This document shows, one piece after another, positions 1-9,213 of a stretch of 64,000 nt of DNA. This DNA comes from Neobacillus pocheonensis (GTDB lineage Bacteria > Bacillota > Bacilli > Bacillales > Cytobacillaceae). The stretch lies in assembly GCA_023702235.1 (NCBI GenBank), contig JAMQCR010000001.1:372001-436000 (forward strand), read 5' to 3'. Below the pieces are notes generated by a model. It was not told where the DNA came from and did no database searches. It was given only the letters and a program-made list of their open reading frames with translations. Made by a program: the position numbers and the translations under genes. Numbering within the stretch: the first letter of the stretch is position 1; every line of letters starts with the position of its first letter.

Positions 1-382
1 CCCGAATGTCACGATGAACCTTTTTGCCAAGGGTATTCCCATGGATTTTCATTTTATCATCTGGCACATCTGCATGTTCATTTATGTTATCACCAGAACG
101 GAGACCTATGTATGCATCCATTTTACTCATTACATTTGCTTCAAAGTCTGCCATCATGTTAAATTGCTCTTCCTCAGCACCTAGCAATAGAGAACGGTCT
201 ACTTGTTGATCTTTTAAGAGAACAAACGGATAGCCTCCTGCTAAATAAGCTTCTTTAACAAGAGCTGTAACAAGTTCACGCTGCAAGCCAAAGTTTTCGA
301 TTAGCACCTTTTCACCCTTTTGAAGCTGTACAGAATAATTTATTAAACCGTTAGCGAGTTTCTCAATACGCGGATTTTTCAT
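1..382 (-). CDS. ampS: Aminopeptidase AmpS, M29 family (partial, N-terminal part)
   Basis: Metal-dependent leucyl-type aminopeptidase of the M29 (thermophilic aminopeptidase T/AmpS) family, a cytosolic peptide-degrading enzyme. The start is the ATG read on the minus strand at 382, preceded by the ribosome site GGAGGCG; the gene runs off the left edge, so only about 127 residues are present. Visible family sequence includes MKNPRIEKLA at the N terminus, GEKVLIENFGLQRELV, and YIGLRSGDNINE. The metal-binding C-terminal part lies outside the window. It diverges from the ytxGHJ stress operon, as expected in Bacillaceae. Identification rests on recognisable similarity to B. subtilis AmpS over the whole visible part. 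Confidence 0.9.
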   Translation of the reverse strand, partial: MKNPRIEKLANGLINYSVQLQKGEKVLIENFGLQRELVTALVKEAYLAGGYPFVLLKDQQVDRSLLLGAEEEQFNMMADFEANVMSKMDAYIGLRSGDNINEHADVPDDKMKIHGNTLGKKVHRDIR

Positions 383-540
383 TTTTATAACGCCTCCACC
401 TTAAGTTAAGATACACTTCTATTGTACCCGATTAAAGGTATAAAGTTGAAAAAAACTCAAGCAATCAAACTAGGCAAATTTTTAACTTTTTGCAGGAAAA
501 CAAGACAAATTTATTGAAGTATTATAAGATGAATAGCGAG

Positions 541-566
541 GTTTAGATACCTTATAGATGGGTTAT
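541..566 (+). promoter_or_regulatory. Sigma-B-type promoter of ytxGHJ
   Basis: GTTTAG at 541-546 and GGGTTAT at 560-566 are separated by 13 bp. This fits the general-stress sigma-B consensus (GTTTAA, 12-15 bp, GGGTAT) with small deviations. It lies 31 bp before ytxG. The ytxGHJ operon is a known sigma-B regulon member in B. subtilis, which supports the assignment. Confidence 0.7.
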
Positions 567-596
567 ACATAATGATAGATTAAGCGGAGGTGCGGG

Positions 597-1058
597 ATGC
601 AGATTATTTTATACTTAAGCGTAGCTTTGATAGCAATCGCGTTTTTTATCCTTGTGATTTATTTAGCAAAAACGCTTAAATCACTTCAGTTTACTCTTAC
701 TGGTGTTTCGAACACGTTAAAGGAAGTGGAAAAACATTTAGAAGAGGTTACAACTGAAACCACTTTACTTTTACAAAAAACGAATGTCCTGGCTGATGAT
801 TTTCAAGCGAAAGCGGAAAGCTTAAATAGTGTGATTGATGCGGTAAAAGACGTAGGTACAACAGTAAGTAAATTTAATGGAACACTTAAAGGCATATCCA
901 CTTCATTTGATAAGCAAGTCGAGCAAAATAAAGAAAAAGTATCGCAAATCATCCAGTGGAGTGATGTGCTGCTAGAAATAAAAGATAAGTGGAAGGCAAG
1001 AAAACAATCAAAAAATGAAAGCACTCCAAATGAAAGACGGAGGGTTAGGTCTAACTAG
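597..1058 (+). CDS. ytxG: YtxG, DUF948 membrane-anchored general stress protein
   Basis: First gene of the ytxG-ytxH-ytxJ stress operon. The 153-residue product has one N-terminal membrane segment (about residues 4-24, LYLSVALIAIAFFILVIYLA) followed by a long amphipathic helical region with heptad-like leucine and valine spacing, then a basic, polar tail ending in RRRVRSN. This is the DUF948 layout. The start ATG follows GGAGGTGCGGG. Molecular function is unknown in the family; the proposed role is cell-envelope-associated stress protection. A sigma-B-type promoter directly upstream supports stress induction. Spacing to ytxH is 21 bp, so co-transcription is likely. Confidence 0.9.
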   Translation: MQIILYLSVALIAIAFFILVIYLAKTLKSLQFTLTGVSNTLKEVEKHLEEVTTETTLLLQKTNVLADDFQAKAESLNSVIDAVKDVGTTVSKFNGTLKGISTSFDKQVEQNKEKVSQIIQWSDVLLEIKDKWKARKQSKNESTPNERRRVRSN

Positions 1059-1079
1059 TTTTTTAAGGAGGTATAAAAA

Positions 1080-1577
1080 ATGACCACTAGAGAACACGAA
1101 ACAAGAGAAAATGCCCAAAACAAGAATGAGGAATCTTCAAATAACTTTCTACTCGGCGCATTGATTGGCGGAATGGTGGGAGCAGCAACTGCGCTACTTT
1201 TTGCGCCTAAATCCGGAAAAGAGCTTCGGAACTCCCTAAATAATCAAACAGGCTCACTTAAGGAAAAAACAATTCAATTACGAGAAAATGTGTTAAATAA
1301 AAGCAGTGAAATTGTTAACAAAACATCATCGCTTTCACAGGATTTTGTTCAGCAATCAACTGAATTATTGAATAAGGCAAAAAATATGTCAAAGACAAAT
1401 GATGATTATGAAGGAAAATCAGAGATTCACTATATACCGATTCATAATCTAACAGAAAAAGTAACTAATAAAAACTCATTTGAAGATGGGACAACCACTA
1501 ACGATTCAGACATCAGAAAAAAATTAGAAGAAGCAAAAAAAGCCTTTGATGAGGAAGAGTTTAAAGTAAAACAGTAA
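1080..1577 (+). CDS. ytxH: YtxH domain general stress protein
   Basis: 165-residue member of the YtxH (gas-vesicle-protein-like) family, second gene of the stress operon. The hallmark glycine/alanine-rich membrane-insertion segment lies at residues 23-45 (LLGALIGGMVGAATALLFAP), directly followed by KSGKELR, the family signature. The rest is a polar, helical, lysine-, serine- and asparagine-rich region with repeated NKS/NKT motifs, ending in an acidic/basic EEAKKAFDEEEFKVKQ tail. The ribosome site AAGGAGG is 8 bp before the ATG. Function is unknown; the family accompanies stress and envelope genes. Confidence 0.9.
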   Translation: MTTREHETRENAQNKNEESSNNFLLGALIGGMVGAATALLFAPKSGKELRNSLNNQTGSLKEKTIQLRENVLNKSSEIVNKTSSLSQDFVQQSTELLNKAKNMSKTNDDYEGKSEIHYIPIHNLTEKVTNKNSFEDGTTTNDSDIRKKLEEAKKAFDEEEFKVKQ

Positions 1578-1615
1578 GGATATCAATCTCCATCAAACTA
1601 AATTATTTGTGATAG

Positions 1616-1648
1616 AAACGGTGAAGTGATAAAATGACTTCACCGTTT
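1616..1648 (+). terminator. Hairpin between ytxH and ytxJ
   Basis: Perfect 12-bp inverted repeat (AAACGGTGAAGT ... ACTTCACCGTTT) around a 9-base loop, without a strong T tract. It lies 40 bp after ytxH and 20 bp before ytxJ, so it may attenuate rather than fully stop transcription of the distal gene. Confidence 0.5.
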
Positions 1649-1668
1649 ACTATTATGGAGGTTTTGAA

Positions 1669-2001
1669 ATGTTAGGAAAATTAGATACAGTTGAGCAATT
1701 TGATGAATTATTGAAAACGGAAGGAAGATTTTTTCTGTTAAAACATAGTTTAACTTGTCCGGTTAGTCATGCAGCATACCAAGAATATCAAAAATATGCA
1801 AACGAGCATCAGGATGTACCTACCTATTTTTTAGCTGTACAAGAATCACGGCCGCTGTCCAATGAAATTGCAGAGAAATTCCAGATTAAGCATGAATCAC
1901 CACAGGCGATATTGTTTTCAAACGGAGAGGTACGTTGGAACGCTTCTCACTGGAAAATAACCAATCGTTCTTTGGTCGGTGCAATTAGCGAAAATCTTTA
2001 A
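1669..2001 (+). CDS. ytxJ: YtxJ, bacillithiol-system thioredoxin-like protein
   Basis: 110-residue thioredoxin-fold protein of the YtxJ (DUF2847) family, thought to act as a monothiol redox partner in bacillithiol metabolism. The single cysteine sits in HSLTCPVSHAAY (residues about 26-37), the position of the usual TCPIS motif, and a C-terminal family signature HWKIT is present (RWNASHWKITN). The start ATG follows GGAGG at 1656. It is the last gene of the stress operon, separated from ytxH by a hairpin. The redox role is inferred from family membership. Confidence 0.88.
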   Translation: MLGKLDTVEQFDELLKTEGRFFLLKHSLTCPVSHAAYQEYQKYANEHQDVPTYFLAVQESRPLSNEIAEKFQIKHESPQAILFSNGEVRWNASHWKITNRSLVGAISENL

Positions 2002-2247
2002 ACATTTAAATTTTGCACCTCTCGCAGTGAAATTGCATATAATGCTTTAATACTTAAAAGCGGTTAATCGTTAAAGAAAAAAGACGTGACAAAGAAATTT
2101 ATATCCGCTATAATAAAGCCTAATTATATAAATGTTGTGTAAAAATTTAAAATTCGCAAAATATTGTTTTAGTAGAAGCTTGTTTTTACGTAAGCATTCA
2201 GAATTTATGGATTTAAATACTGGGTAGCTCAAGAAAGGACGGGGAGA

Positions 2248-3326
2248 ATGATGGGCAATAACGAATTGGATCAATTAAGAACGCATGTCGATGAACTAAA
2301 CCTGGAATTGTTGAGGATTATAAACGAAAGAGCAGAACTTGTACAAGAGATTGGACGAGTTAAAGGACACCAAGGTGTTTACCGTTATGATCCAGTCCGT
2401 GAAAGAAAAATGCTTGATAACGTTAAAGAACATAATGATGGCCCGTTTGATAATGCAACAATCGATCATCTTTTTAAAGAGATCTTTAAAGCGGGATTAG
2501 ATTTGCAAAAAGATGATCATAGCAAAGCCTTACTTGTTTCACGTAAGAAAAAGGCAGAGGATACGATTGTTACATTAAAAGGAGAAAATGTTGGGGACGG
2601 GAAGGCTCACTTCGTTTTTGGCCATGTTCTGTTGAATCATATGAACAGGTTGCAGCCGTTGCTCAATCAATGAAGGAAAAAGGCTTAAAACTGCTCCGCG
2701 GGGGTGCTTATAAACCAAGAACATCTCCATATGATTTCCAAGGTTTAGGGGTTGAAGGATTAAAAATTCTTAAGCGCGTTGCCGATGAATATGGTATGGC
2801 AGTTATCAGCGAAATTGTTAATCCTGCGGACATTGAAATGGCTTGTGACTATATTGATGTTATTCAAATTGGTGCACGTAATATGCAAAACTTTGAATTA
2901 TTAAAAGCAGCTGGTGCTGTAAATAAGCCAGTACTTTTAAAAAGAGGGCTGGCAGCTACAATTGAAGAATTTATTAATGCCGCTGAATACATTATGGCAC
3001 AAGGAAATGGACAAATTATTCTTTGTGAACGGGGAATAAGAACTTACGAACGAGCAACGAGAAATACACTTGATATTTCTGCGGTTCCAATTTTAAAACA
3101 AGAGACGCATTTACCGGTATTTGTTGATGTAACTCATTCCACCGGAAGAAGGGACCTTTTATTACCTGCTGCTAAGGCCGCTATAGCTATTGGTGCCGAT
3201 GGAGTGATGGCTGAAGTTCATCCAGATCCTGCCGTGGCACTTTCTGATGCACAACAGCAAATGGATCTTAAACAGTTTGATCAATTCTATAATGAATTAC
3301 TTACATCAAACTTTGTTCGTATCTGA
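2248..3326 (+). CDS. aroA: Bifunctional chorismate mutase / DAHP synthase (one frameshift)
   Basis: First enzyme of the shikimate pathway: condenses phosphoenolpyruvate and erythrose-4-phosphate. The N-terminal AroQ chorismate mutase domain (residues 1-85, with DPVRERKML) is fused to the DAHP synthase domain, as in B. subtilis AroA, and the fusion provides feedback inhibition. Signatures include [31 protein letters not shown] and [11 protein letters not shown] frame break at about 2623 (TTTGGCCATGT where GGC CCA TGT is expected for the [10 protein letters not shown] motif) looks like one missing C; repaired length is 359 residues. ATG 2248 and ATG 2251 share the site GGGGAG. A strong terminator follows. 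Confidence 0.93.
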
Positions 3327-3346
3327 TCACAACACATTAATTGTCA

Positions 3347-3382
3347 AAAACCTTCTGCAATCGTACTTGCAGAAGGTTTTTT
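3347..3382 (+). terminator. Intrinsic terminator of aroA
   Basis: 14-bp stem AAAACCTTCTGCAA / TTGCAGAAGGTTTT with a 6-base loop, then a T run. It lies 20 bp after the aroA stop. The following stretch to 3636 holds only a repeat remnant and the ccpA promoter region; no convincing -35/-10 pair could be chosen. Confidence 0.85.
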
Positions 3383-3501
3383 AAGTTAATTCATGAAAAT
3401 ATAATGAAAATAGAGGCTAATCCAATTGCGGCATTAGAATTCTTATCGTATTATTGAATACATAAAATAAAAGATTGTTATTTTTCTCACAAAGAAATGC
3501 A

Positions 3502-3527
3502 GAAGCCCCTAGACGCTGGAGCTAGGT
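3502..3527. repeat. Remnant of a dispersed Bacillaceae intergenic repeat
   Basis: The segment reads AGCCCCTAGACGCTGGAGCT. Its reverse complement resembles the CCAGCTCCAGCGCCTAGCCCC end of a GC-richer intergenic repeat common in Bacillaceae (recalled, not searched). Related fragments appear near 6528 and 59883. Confidence 0.35.
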
Positions 3528-3636
3528 ATTAAAGTTCAGTGGATATTATTCGTATTTTGTACAATTAATGACTAGGTTACCGAATGCTGTTGTAAAATAA
3601 AGAAAATAACGTATCGTTTTAAGGAGAGTGTTGGAC

Positions 3637-4635
3637 GTGAATATTACGATTTATGATGTTGCAAGAGAAGCGAATGTTTCGATGGCAACGGTTTCACGTG
3701 TAGTGAATGGAAATCCCAATGTTAAACCAGTAACCCGCAAAAAAGTTTTAGAAGTCATCGAACGTTTAGGATACCGACCTAATGCTGTTGCTAGAGGATT
3801 GGCTAGTAAAAAAACAACGACAGTGGGTGTGATTATCCCGGATATTTCAAATATCTTTTTTGCTGAATTAGCACGAGGTATTGAAGATATTGCCACAATG
3901 TATAAGTACAATATCATTTTAAGCAATTCAGATCAAAACAAGGAAAAAGAATTACACTTATTAAATACAATGTTAGGAAAACAAGTGGATGGGCTTGTAT
4001 TCATGGGAGGTAATATAACGGCAGATCATGTAGAGGAATTTGGAAAATCTCCAGTTCCAATTGTTCTTGCTGGATCTATCGAAGAATCGCAAACCATTCC
4101 TTCCGTCAATATCGATTACGAACAAGCCGTTTTTGACTCTATCACAGAGTTTATTGAAAAAGGGCATAGGAATATTGCTTTTGTGGTTGGGCCCCTGCAT
4201 GAACCAAAGAACTTCAGAGAAAAAGCTAAAAGGTTATCAGGCAGCACTTCAAGAAGCTGGGATTCCTTTTAATGAAGACCTTGTTGTTGAAGGCGATTAT
4301 ACGTATGATTCCGGTCTGGAGCCTTTGATAAATTATTAGAAGCTCCCGAGAAGCCGACGGCTATTTTAGTTGGCTCCGATGAAATGGCGCTGGGAGTGGT
4401 TCATGGTGCCGAGGATAAAGGGTTTCATATCCCTGAAGATTTTGAGGTTATCACTTCGGATAACACTAGGCTCTCACTCATGGTGCGCCCGCAGCTTACA
4501 ACAGTAATACAGCCACTATATGACATTGGTGCTGTCTCCATGCGTTTGCTTACCAAATTAATGAATAAAGAAAAAGTTAGTGAACAAATTGTTGTTCTTC
4601 CACATCGCATTGAACATCGACAATCAACGAAATAA
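3637..4635 (+). CDS. ccpA: Catabolite control protein A (two frame breaks)
   Basis: LacI/GalR-family master regulator of carbon catabolite control; binds cre sites with HPr-Ser-P as co-effector. The N-terminal HTH reads [20 protein letters not shown], followed by the hinge helix [17 protein letters not shown] and a periplasmic-binding-protein-like core. GTG 3637 is preferred because it is 8 bp from AAGGAGAG and gives the usual [12 protein letters not shown] start. Two compensating breaks occur: one extra base at about 4213 (EPKN-EKKLKGY) and one missing G at about 4321 (GAGCC for GAGGCC, restoring LEAFDKLL). Repaired length is 332 residues. Several cre-like sites in this window are potential targets. 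Confidence 0.93.
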
Positions 4636-4642
4636 AGGAAAC

Positions 4643-4674
4643 AAAGGGCTGTCCAATTTGGACAACCCTTTTTC
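4643..4674. terminator. Bidirectional terminator between ccpA and acuC
   Basis: AAAGGGCTGTCCA / TGGACAACCCTTTT hairpin followed by a T-rich tail, centred between the convergent ends of ccpA and acuC. Confidence 0.8.
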
Positions 4675-4677
4675 TCT

Positions 4678-5850
4678 TTATATGGATTCACTTTTTTGAT
4701 GATTTCGAATCGGGTAAAGTGCTTTTTCTAGCGTCCGTAAATTCTTTTCATTAATTTCAGCTTTTCTTGGGATAGGTTTGTATAACTGTTCAGGGTCATC
4801 CCATTCCGTTGGTAAATTGATAGGAGCTTCTTTTTGCCAGTTTTCAACCCATTCTTCCGGTAAATCCCCGTAACAGTTTGAGTTTTCAGTCATTTCTAAC
4901 CAAATTAAGGCCCAAGCTCTCGGGACAACTCTCCAAATATCGTACCCTCCACCACCAACCGCAATCCATTTACCCCCACAATATTGATGGGCAATTTCAT
5001 GGGCAATCTTTGGAATTTCTCGATAGATTTTCATAGTTGCTGATAAATGTGTTAACGGATCAAAATAGTGGGAGTCAGCACCATTTTGAGTAAGGATAAC
5101 ATCCGGTTTAAAAAAGTCAGCTACCTCTTTAATTGAATGTGTATAAACATCCAGCCATGATTCATCTTCCGTAAAAGCATCTACTGGAACATTGAAAGAA
5201 AAACCGTAACCTTTGCCCTGGCCCCTCTCATTTACATTTCCGGTACCAGGAAATAAGTATCTGCCTGTCTCATGAATGGATAAGGTACAAACATTTGGAT
5301 CATCATAAAATGCCCATTGCACGCCATCCCCATGATGGGCATCCGTATCAACATATAAAACACGTGCATTGTATTTCATCTGCAGATATTTTATTGCAAC
5401 GGAACTATCATTATAAACGCAAAATCCCGAAGCCTTTCCCCTAAGGCCATGATGGAGCCCTCCACCAAGATGGAGCGCATGGGTGGCTTGTCCTGTCATC
5501 ACTTGATCGACAGCTGTTAGGGTGCCTCCAACTAGCAGAGAACTAGCTTCATGCATATTTGGGAAAATAGGCGTGTCCTCAGTACCCAACCCATAGTTTT
5601 CAGCCACTTCTTTTGGCAGCTGACCATCCCCAGCCTTTTTTACTGCATCTATGTAGCTTGGATCATGGATTAGGCTTAGCTCTTCTACGGTTGCACTTCG
5701 TGGCGTCATAATCTGATTATCATTTAATGCATGATTCTTTTTTAATAGGTCTACTGTTAGCTTGAGCCGGAATTGATCGAAAGGATGATGACTGCTGAAT
5801 TTATAATTCAGCAGTTCTTCTGAAAAAACAAAGGAACAAGGATCCTTCAT
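4678..5850 (-). CDS. acuC: AcuC, class I histone-deacetylase-like acetoin/acetyl-protein deacetylase
   Basis: Zinc-dependent lysine deacetylase that reverses AcuA acetylation of acetyl-CoA synthetase. The 390-residue protein carries the deacetylase fold with the catalytic and zinc region [14 protein letters not shown], the substrate tyrosine loop GGGYDIWR, and [11 protein letters not shown]. Its start ATG (minus strand, 5850) overlaps the acuB stop as ATGA, so translation is probably coupled; a longer reading to 5877 would overlap acuB more deeply and adds non-family residues. Last gene of acuA-acuB-acuC. It ends against a terminator shared with ccpA. Confidence 0.92.
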   Translation of the reverse strand: MKDPCSFVFSEELLNYKFSSHHPFDQFRLKLTVDLLKKNHALNDNQIMTPRSATVEELSLIHDPSYIDAVKKAGDGQLPKEVAENYGLGTEDTPIFPNMHEASSLLVGGTLTAVDQVMTGQATHALHLGGGLHHGLRGKASGFCVYNDSSVAIKYLQMKYNARVLYVDTDAHHGDGVQWAFYDDPNVCTLSIHETGRYLFPGTGNVNERGQGKGYGFSFNVPVDAFTEDESWLDVYTHSIKEVADFFKPDVILTQNGADSHYFDPLTHLSATMKIYREIPKIAHEIAHQYCGGKWIAVGGGGYDIWRVVPRAWALIWLEMTENSNCYGDLPEEWVENWQKEAPINLPTEWDDPEQLYKPIPRKAEINEKNLRTLEKALYPIRNHQKSESI

Positions 5851-6494
5851 AGCGAAATACCCGGAAGATTCGGCCATAAAACATCGTGTCCAGCCTCTTT
5901 CAAATCCTGAATAAGATGGGCAGGGTTTATCGTTTGCACTCGAATTACAAGTATTTTATATCGATCATCCTTTTTGTCCGGGTAAACAAGTACACTAAGA
6001 ATATTTGCTTTCCGATTTCGAATAATATTCGAAATATTGCTGAGCATACCAGCAATGTTTGGTACCTTTACTTCAATTTGTGAACCTGGCTGATGAGCTC
6101 CAGTTAATTCGACCATTGTTCGTAAAAGGTCAGTTTCGGTAATAATTCCAACTAATTTTCCATCCTTCGTGATGGGAAGGCAGCTGATTTTGTGTTCATA
6201 GAATAAGCCCGCTACTTCTTCAACAAAATCAAGGGGATGCCCGGTGATGACGTCCTTTTTCATAATGGAATCAATGGGTTTTTGTAAGTCCTCTAAATGT
6301 TCATTGGCGTGAAAGATAGATGGAGTTGCATCTCGTATACAAGCTGCTGTCACAAGTCCTACTAGGTGTTCTTCTAAGTTGACGATGGGAATATGGCGGA
6401 TTTTTTTTGACTCCATTAAACGTATGGCATCCGCAATTGAAGCTGTCGGAGAAAGCTTCGCGACATCTGTTTTCATGATTTCTTCAACAATCAT
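5847..6494 (-). CDS. acuB: AcuB, CBS-ACT domain protein of acetoin/acetate utilisation
   Basis: 215 residues: two CBS domains (residues about 8-62 and 76-131, [10 protein letters not shown] and [10 protein letters not shown]) followed by an ACT-like domain beginning at [20 protein letters not shown] pairs usually bind adenine nucleotides, so AcuB is thought to sense energy charge and modulate the acetate pathway; its exact role is not established. The start ATG follows AAAGGGGGA. It overlaps acuC by 4 bp and is separated from acuA by 78 bp containing a degenerate repeat. Confidence 0.9.
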   Translation of the reverse strand: MIVEEIMKTDVAKLSPTASIADAIRLMESKKIRHIPIVNLEEHLVGLVTAACIRDATPSIFHANEHLEDLQKPIDSIMKKDVITGHPLDFVEEVAGLFYEHKISCLPITKDGKLVGIITETDLLRTMVELTGAHQPGSQIEVKVPNIAGMLSNISNIIRNRKANILSVLVYPDKKDDRYKILVIRVQTINPAHLIQDLKEAGHDVLWPNLPGISL

Positions 6495-6527
6495 CTGAAA
6501 ATCCCCCTTTACTTAATTAGTACCTGG

Positions 6528-6566
6528 TGTCTAGCTCTCGAATTGGGCGTTAAGGAGCTGAAGCTT
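6528..6566. repeat. Degenerate dispersed repeat in the acuA-acuB gap
   Basis: GTGTCTAGCTCTCGAATTGG and the following GGGCGTTAAGGAGCTGAAGC resemble a decayed copy of the GTCTAGCTCC-type intergenic repeat of Bacillaceae. It lies inside the acu operon, between acuA and acuB. Confidence 0.35.
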
Positions 6567-6572
6567 TTCGAT

Positions 6573-7205
6573 TTAATACATAAAGCGGTTCATAAACCGA
6601 AGACGGTCAAACCTTTGGATTGATTCGGTATCTATCCTATTACCAATTCTAGCCATGAGGCAGTTGGCGGGATGTGAACAAATTTCAGGGTCATCGGTGG
6701 CATACCACTCCAGGCCTCCTGCTTTCATCATTTTTTCCATGACTTTTCGATACTCCCATACATTTAAGCCTGTTCCTTTTAAATCCCAGTGCCAATAATA
6801 TTCTGTTGTGATGGTAATATAATCTTCCATCGCATTGTCCATCATTGACACAATCAGCAGATTCTTTCCTACCGAACAGCCTCTAAATTGTGGAATCACC
6901 TCTATCGCACCCAATTCTATTAAATTATCTATTTTCCCCTCTGACCATCTTTCAAGTGGATCAGGATATAGATAGGTAACATACCCAACAATGGTTTCCT
7001 GATTTCTGGCAATAATAATTCTGCCTTCATCCAGCCTCGCAATTCCGACTAGAGCTTTATGCTGTGGAGCTGGCTGGCGAAAAGCGGTAAGCTGTTCATG
7101 AAAATCATAACCTGCTAGTTTATCAGGAGAAATAGGACCTTCGATAATTAAGTTCCCATGAGGAGTTTTTAATTCTTTGGCATTATAAGTTTTTTTATGT
7201 TTCAT
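6573..7205 (-). CDS. acuA: AcuA, GNAT acetyltransferase acting on acetyl-CoA synthetase
   Basis: 210-residue GNAT-family protein that acetylates the active-site lysine of AcsA and so inactivates it. The acetyl-CoA-binding motif A region reads IEVIPQFRGCSVGKNLL (residues about 110-127), matching the V-x(3)-RGxGxG/A loop of GNATs. The start ATG at 7205 follows AGGGGTG. First gene of acuABC, divergent from its target acsA; a cre-like site in the shared intergenic region suggests CcpA repression of both sides, as in B. subtilis. Confidence 0.93.
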   Translation of the reverse strand: MKHKKTYNAKELKTPHGNLIIEGPISPDKLAGYDFHEQLTAFRQPAPQHKALVGIARLDEGRIIIARNQETIVGYVTYLYPDPLERWSEGKIDNLIELGAIEVIPQFRGCSVGKNLLIVSMMDNAMEDYITITTEYYWHWDLKGTGLNVWEYRKVMEKMMKAGGLEWYATDDPEICSHPANCLMARIGNRIDTESIQRFDRLRFMNRFMY

Positions 7206-7265
7206 TAGGACACCCCTAGATAAAACTTTCGAATATCAATTCTATTATACATAAAAACTCCTGCA

Positions 7266-7279
7266 TAAAAGCGTTTTCA
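7266..7279 (-). promoter_or_regulatory. cre-like CcpA site between acuA and acsA
   Basis: Read on the minus strand this is TGAAAACGCTTTTA, matching TGWNANCGNTNWCA at all but one position. It is 61 bp upstream of acuA and about 100 bp upstream of the acsA promoter. acuABC and acsA are known CcpA targets in B. subtilis. Confidence 0.7.
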
Positions 7280-7366
7280 CAAAATTTTCTATTTTATTCA
7301 AACTATTTTTGATATATTAAAATTAATTAAAAATAGAATTATTGTGAAAAAACTATTTTTAAAAAA

Positions 7367-7395
7367 TTGTGAATAGTCACTGCTTGTAATATAAT
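7367..7395 (+). promoter_or_regulatory. Sigma-A promoter of acsA
   Basis: TTGTGA at 7367-7372 and TATAAT at 7390-7395, spacer 17 bp. The octamer ATTGTGAA occurs at 7341 and, in shortened form, at the -35, an imperfect direct repeat about 25 bp apart that could be a further regulator site. Confidence 0.7.
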
Positions 7396-7425
7396 TAACT
7401 CAATTAAATAAAAGGAGGAAATTAA

Positions 7426-9143
7426 ATGAACGTGGAAGCGCTGCCAGTCGTGCAAGGGGATTATAATTTACAAAATTATGATGAAATGTACAAAAGTTTT
7501 AATTGGAAGGAAACAGAAAAGGAATTCACTTGGAATGAAACCGGTCTCGTTAATTTGGCATATGAAGCCATTGACCGCCATGCAATTTCCTTCCGGAAAA
7601 ATAAGGTTGCCCTTTACTATCGAGATGGTTTAAGAGATGAGAAATACACGTTTAGGGAAATGAAGCAATTATCCAATAAGGCTGGAAATGTTCTAAAAAC
7701 GTATGGTGATGTTGAAAAAGGGGACAGGGTTTTTATTTTTATGCCACGTTCACCGGAGCTTTATTTTACTGTTTTAGGTGCTATTAAGCTCGGAGCCATC
7801 GTAGGTCCATTATTTGAAGCATTTATGGAAGGTGCAGTAAAAGACCGCCTTCAAGACAGCGAGGCAAAAGTTCTTGTTACAACACCTGATTTATTAGAGC
7901 GAGTCCCTGTTAATGAATTGCCTGCATTAAAGCATATTTTCCTAGTTGGTGATCATGTTGAAGAACAAGGGAAAAATATTGACTTTTTGAAAAAATTTGA
8001 GGGAGCAAGCAAAAACTTAAAAATTGAATGGGTTGACAAAACAGATGGTCTCATCCTTCACTATACTTCTGGTTCCACTGGGAAACCAAAAGGTGTTTTA
8101 CATGTACATAATGCGATGATTCAGCATTATCAAACGGCAAAATGGGTTCTTGATTTAAAAGAAGATGATGTTTACTGGTGTACAGCAGACCCTGGTTGGG
8201 TAACCGGAACTTCATATGGGATCTTTGCCCCTTGGTTAACTGGTGCGTCAAATGTGATTGTTGGCGGACGTTTTAGTCCTGACACTTGGTATAAAATGAT
8301 TGAAGATTTTGGAGTAACCGTTTGGTATAGTGCTCCAACAGCTTTTCGAATGTTAATGGGCGCAGGCGATGAAATTGTAAAAAAATTTGATTTAAGCTCC
8401 CTCCGTCATGTGTTAAGCGTCGGCGAACCATTAAACCCTGAAGTCGTAAAATGGGGAGTGAAAGTTTTTAACCACCGGATTCATGATACATGGTGGATGA
8501 CTGAAACAGGTGCACAGCTTATCTGTAACTATCCATGTATGACCATTAAGCCTGGCTCAATGGGTAAACCTATTCCAGGTGTTGAGGCAGCGATAGTTGA
8601 TGATCGAGGCAATGAGCTTCCTCCATATCGAATGGGGAACCTTGCTATTAAAAAAGGCTGGCCATCCATGATGCACACCATTTGGAATAATCGTGAGAAA
8701 TATGAATCCTATTTTATGCCAAGTGGCTGGTATTTTTCAGGAGACTCAGCCTACATGGATGAAGAAGGCTATTTCTGGTTTCAAGGTCGAATTGATGATG
8801 TGATTATGACGTCTGGTGAACGAGTTGGCCCATTTGAAGTGGAGAGCAAGCTTGTTGAGCATCCGGCTGTTGCCGAAGCTGGTGTAATCGGTAAGCCCGA
8901 TCCTGTTCGCGGGGAAATCATCAAAGCCTTTGTGGCACTACGGGATGGGTATGAACCATCTGATGAATTAAAAGAAGAAATTAGACAGTTTGTGAAGAAG
9001 GCTTTGCTGCACATGCTGCACCAAGAGAAATTGATTTCCGCGATAAGCTTCCAAAAACAAGAAGCGGTAAAATTATGCGCCGTGTCTTGAAAGCATGGGA
9101 GCTAAATTTACCAGCAGGTGACCTGTCAACAATGGAGGACTAA
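7426..9143 (+). CDS. acsA: Acetyl-CoA synthetase, AMP-forming (one frameshift)
   Basis: Activates acetate to acetyl-CoA through acetyl-AMP. Adenylate-forming motifs are clear: the P-loop [14 protein letters not shown] (residues about 210), WWMTETGAQ, and [10 protein letters not shown] frame break at about 9001 (GAAGGCTTT where GAAGGGCTTT is expected) hides the C terminus; restoring one G gives [16 protein letters not shown], which contains the catalytic lysine acetylated by AcuA, and a stop at 9141-9143 (572 residues). The start ATG follows AAAGGAGG. It has its own promoter, diverges from acuABC, and ends at a bidirectional terminator. Confidence 0.95.
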
Positions 9144-9157
9144 CAAAAAAAGTGGAT

Positions 9158-9197
9158 AGAAAAACCGCACCGGATTGCGATCCGGTGCGGTTTTTCT
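9158..9197. terminator. Bidirectional terminator, acsA / PBP
   Basis: GC-rich perfect stem (AAAAACCGCACCGGA / TCCGGTGCGGTTTTT, 6-base loop) flanked by A and T runs on both sides, between two convergent genes. Confidence 0.92.
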
Positions 9198-9213
9198 ATT
9201 GAGATAGTTATTC

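Noticed and set aside
7281..7296. CodY-box-like AATTTTCTATTTTAT between acuA and acsA
   Set aside because: About five deviations from AATTTTCWGAAAATT; too weak to call despite known CodY effects on acsA in B. subtilis.
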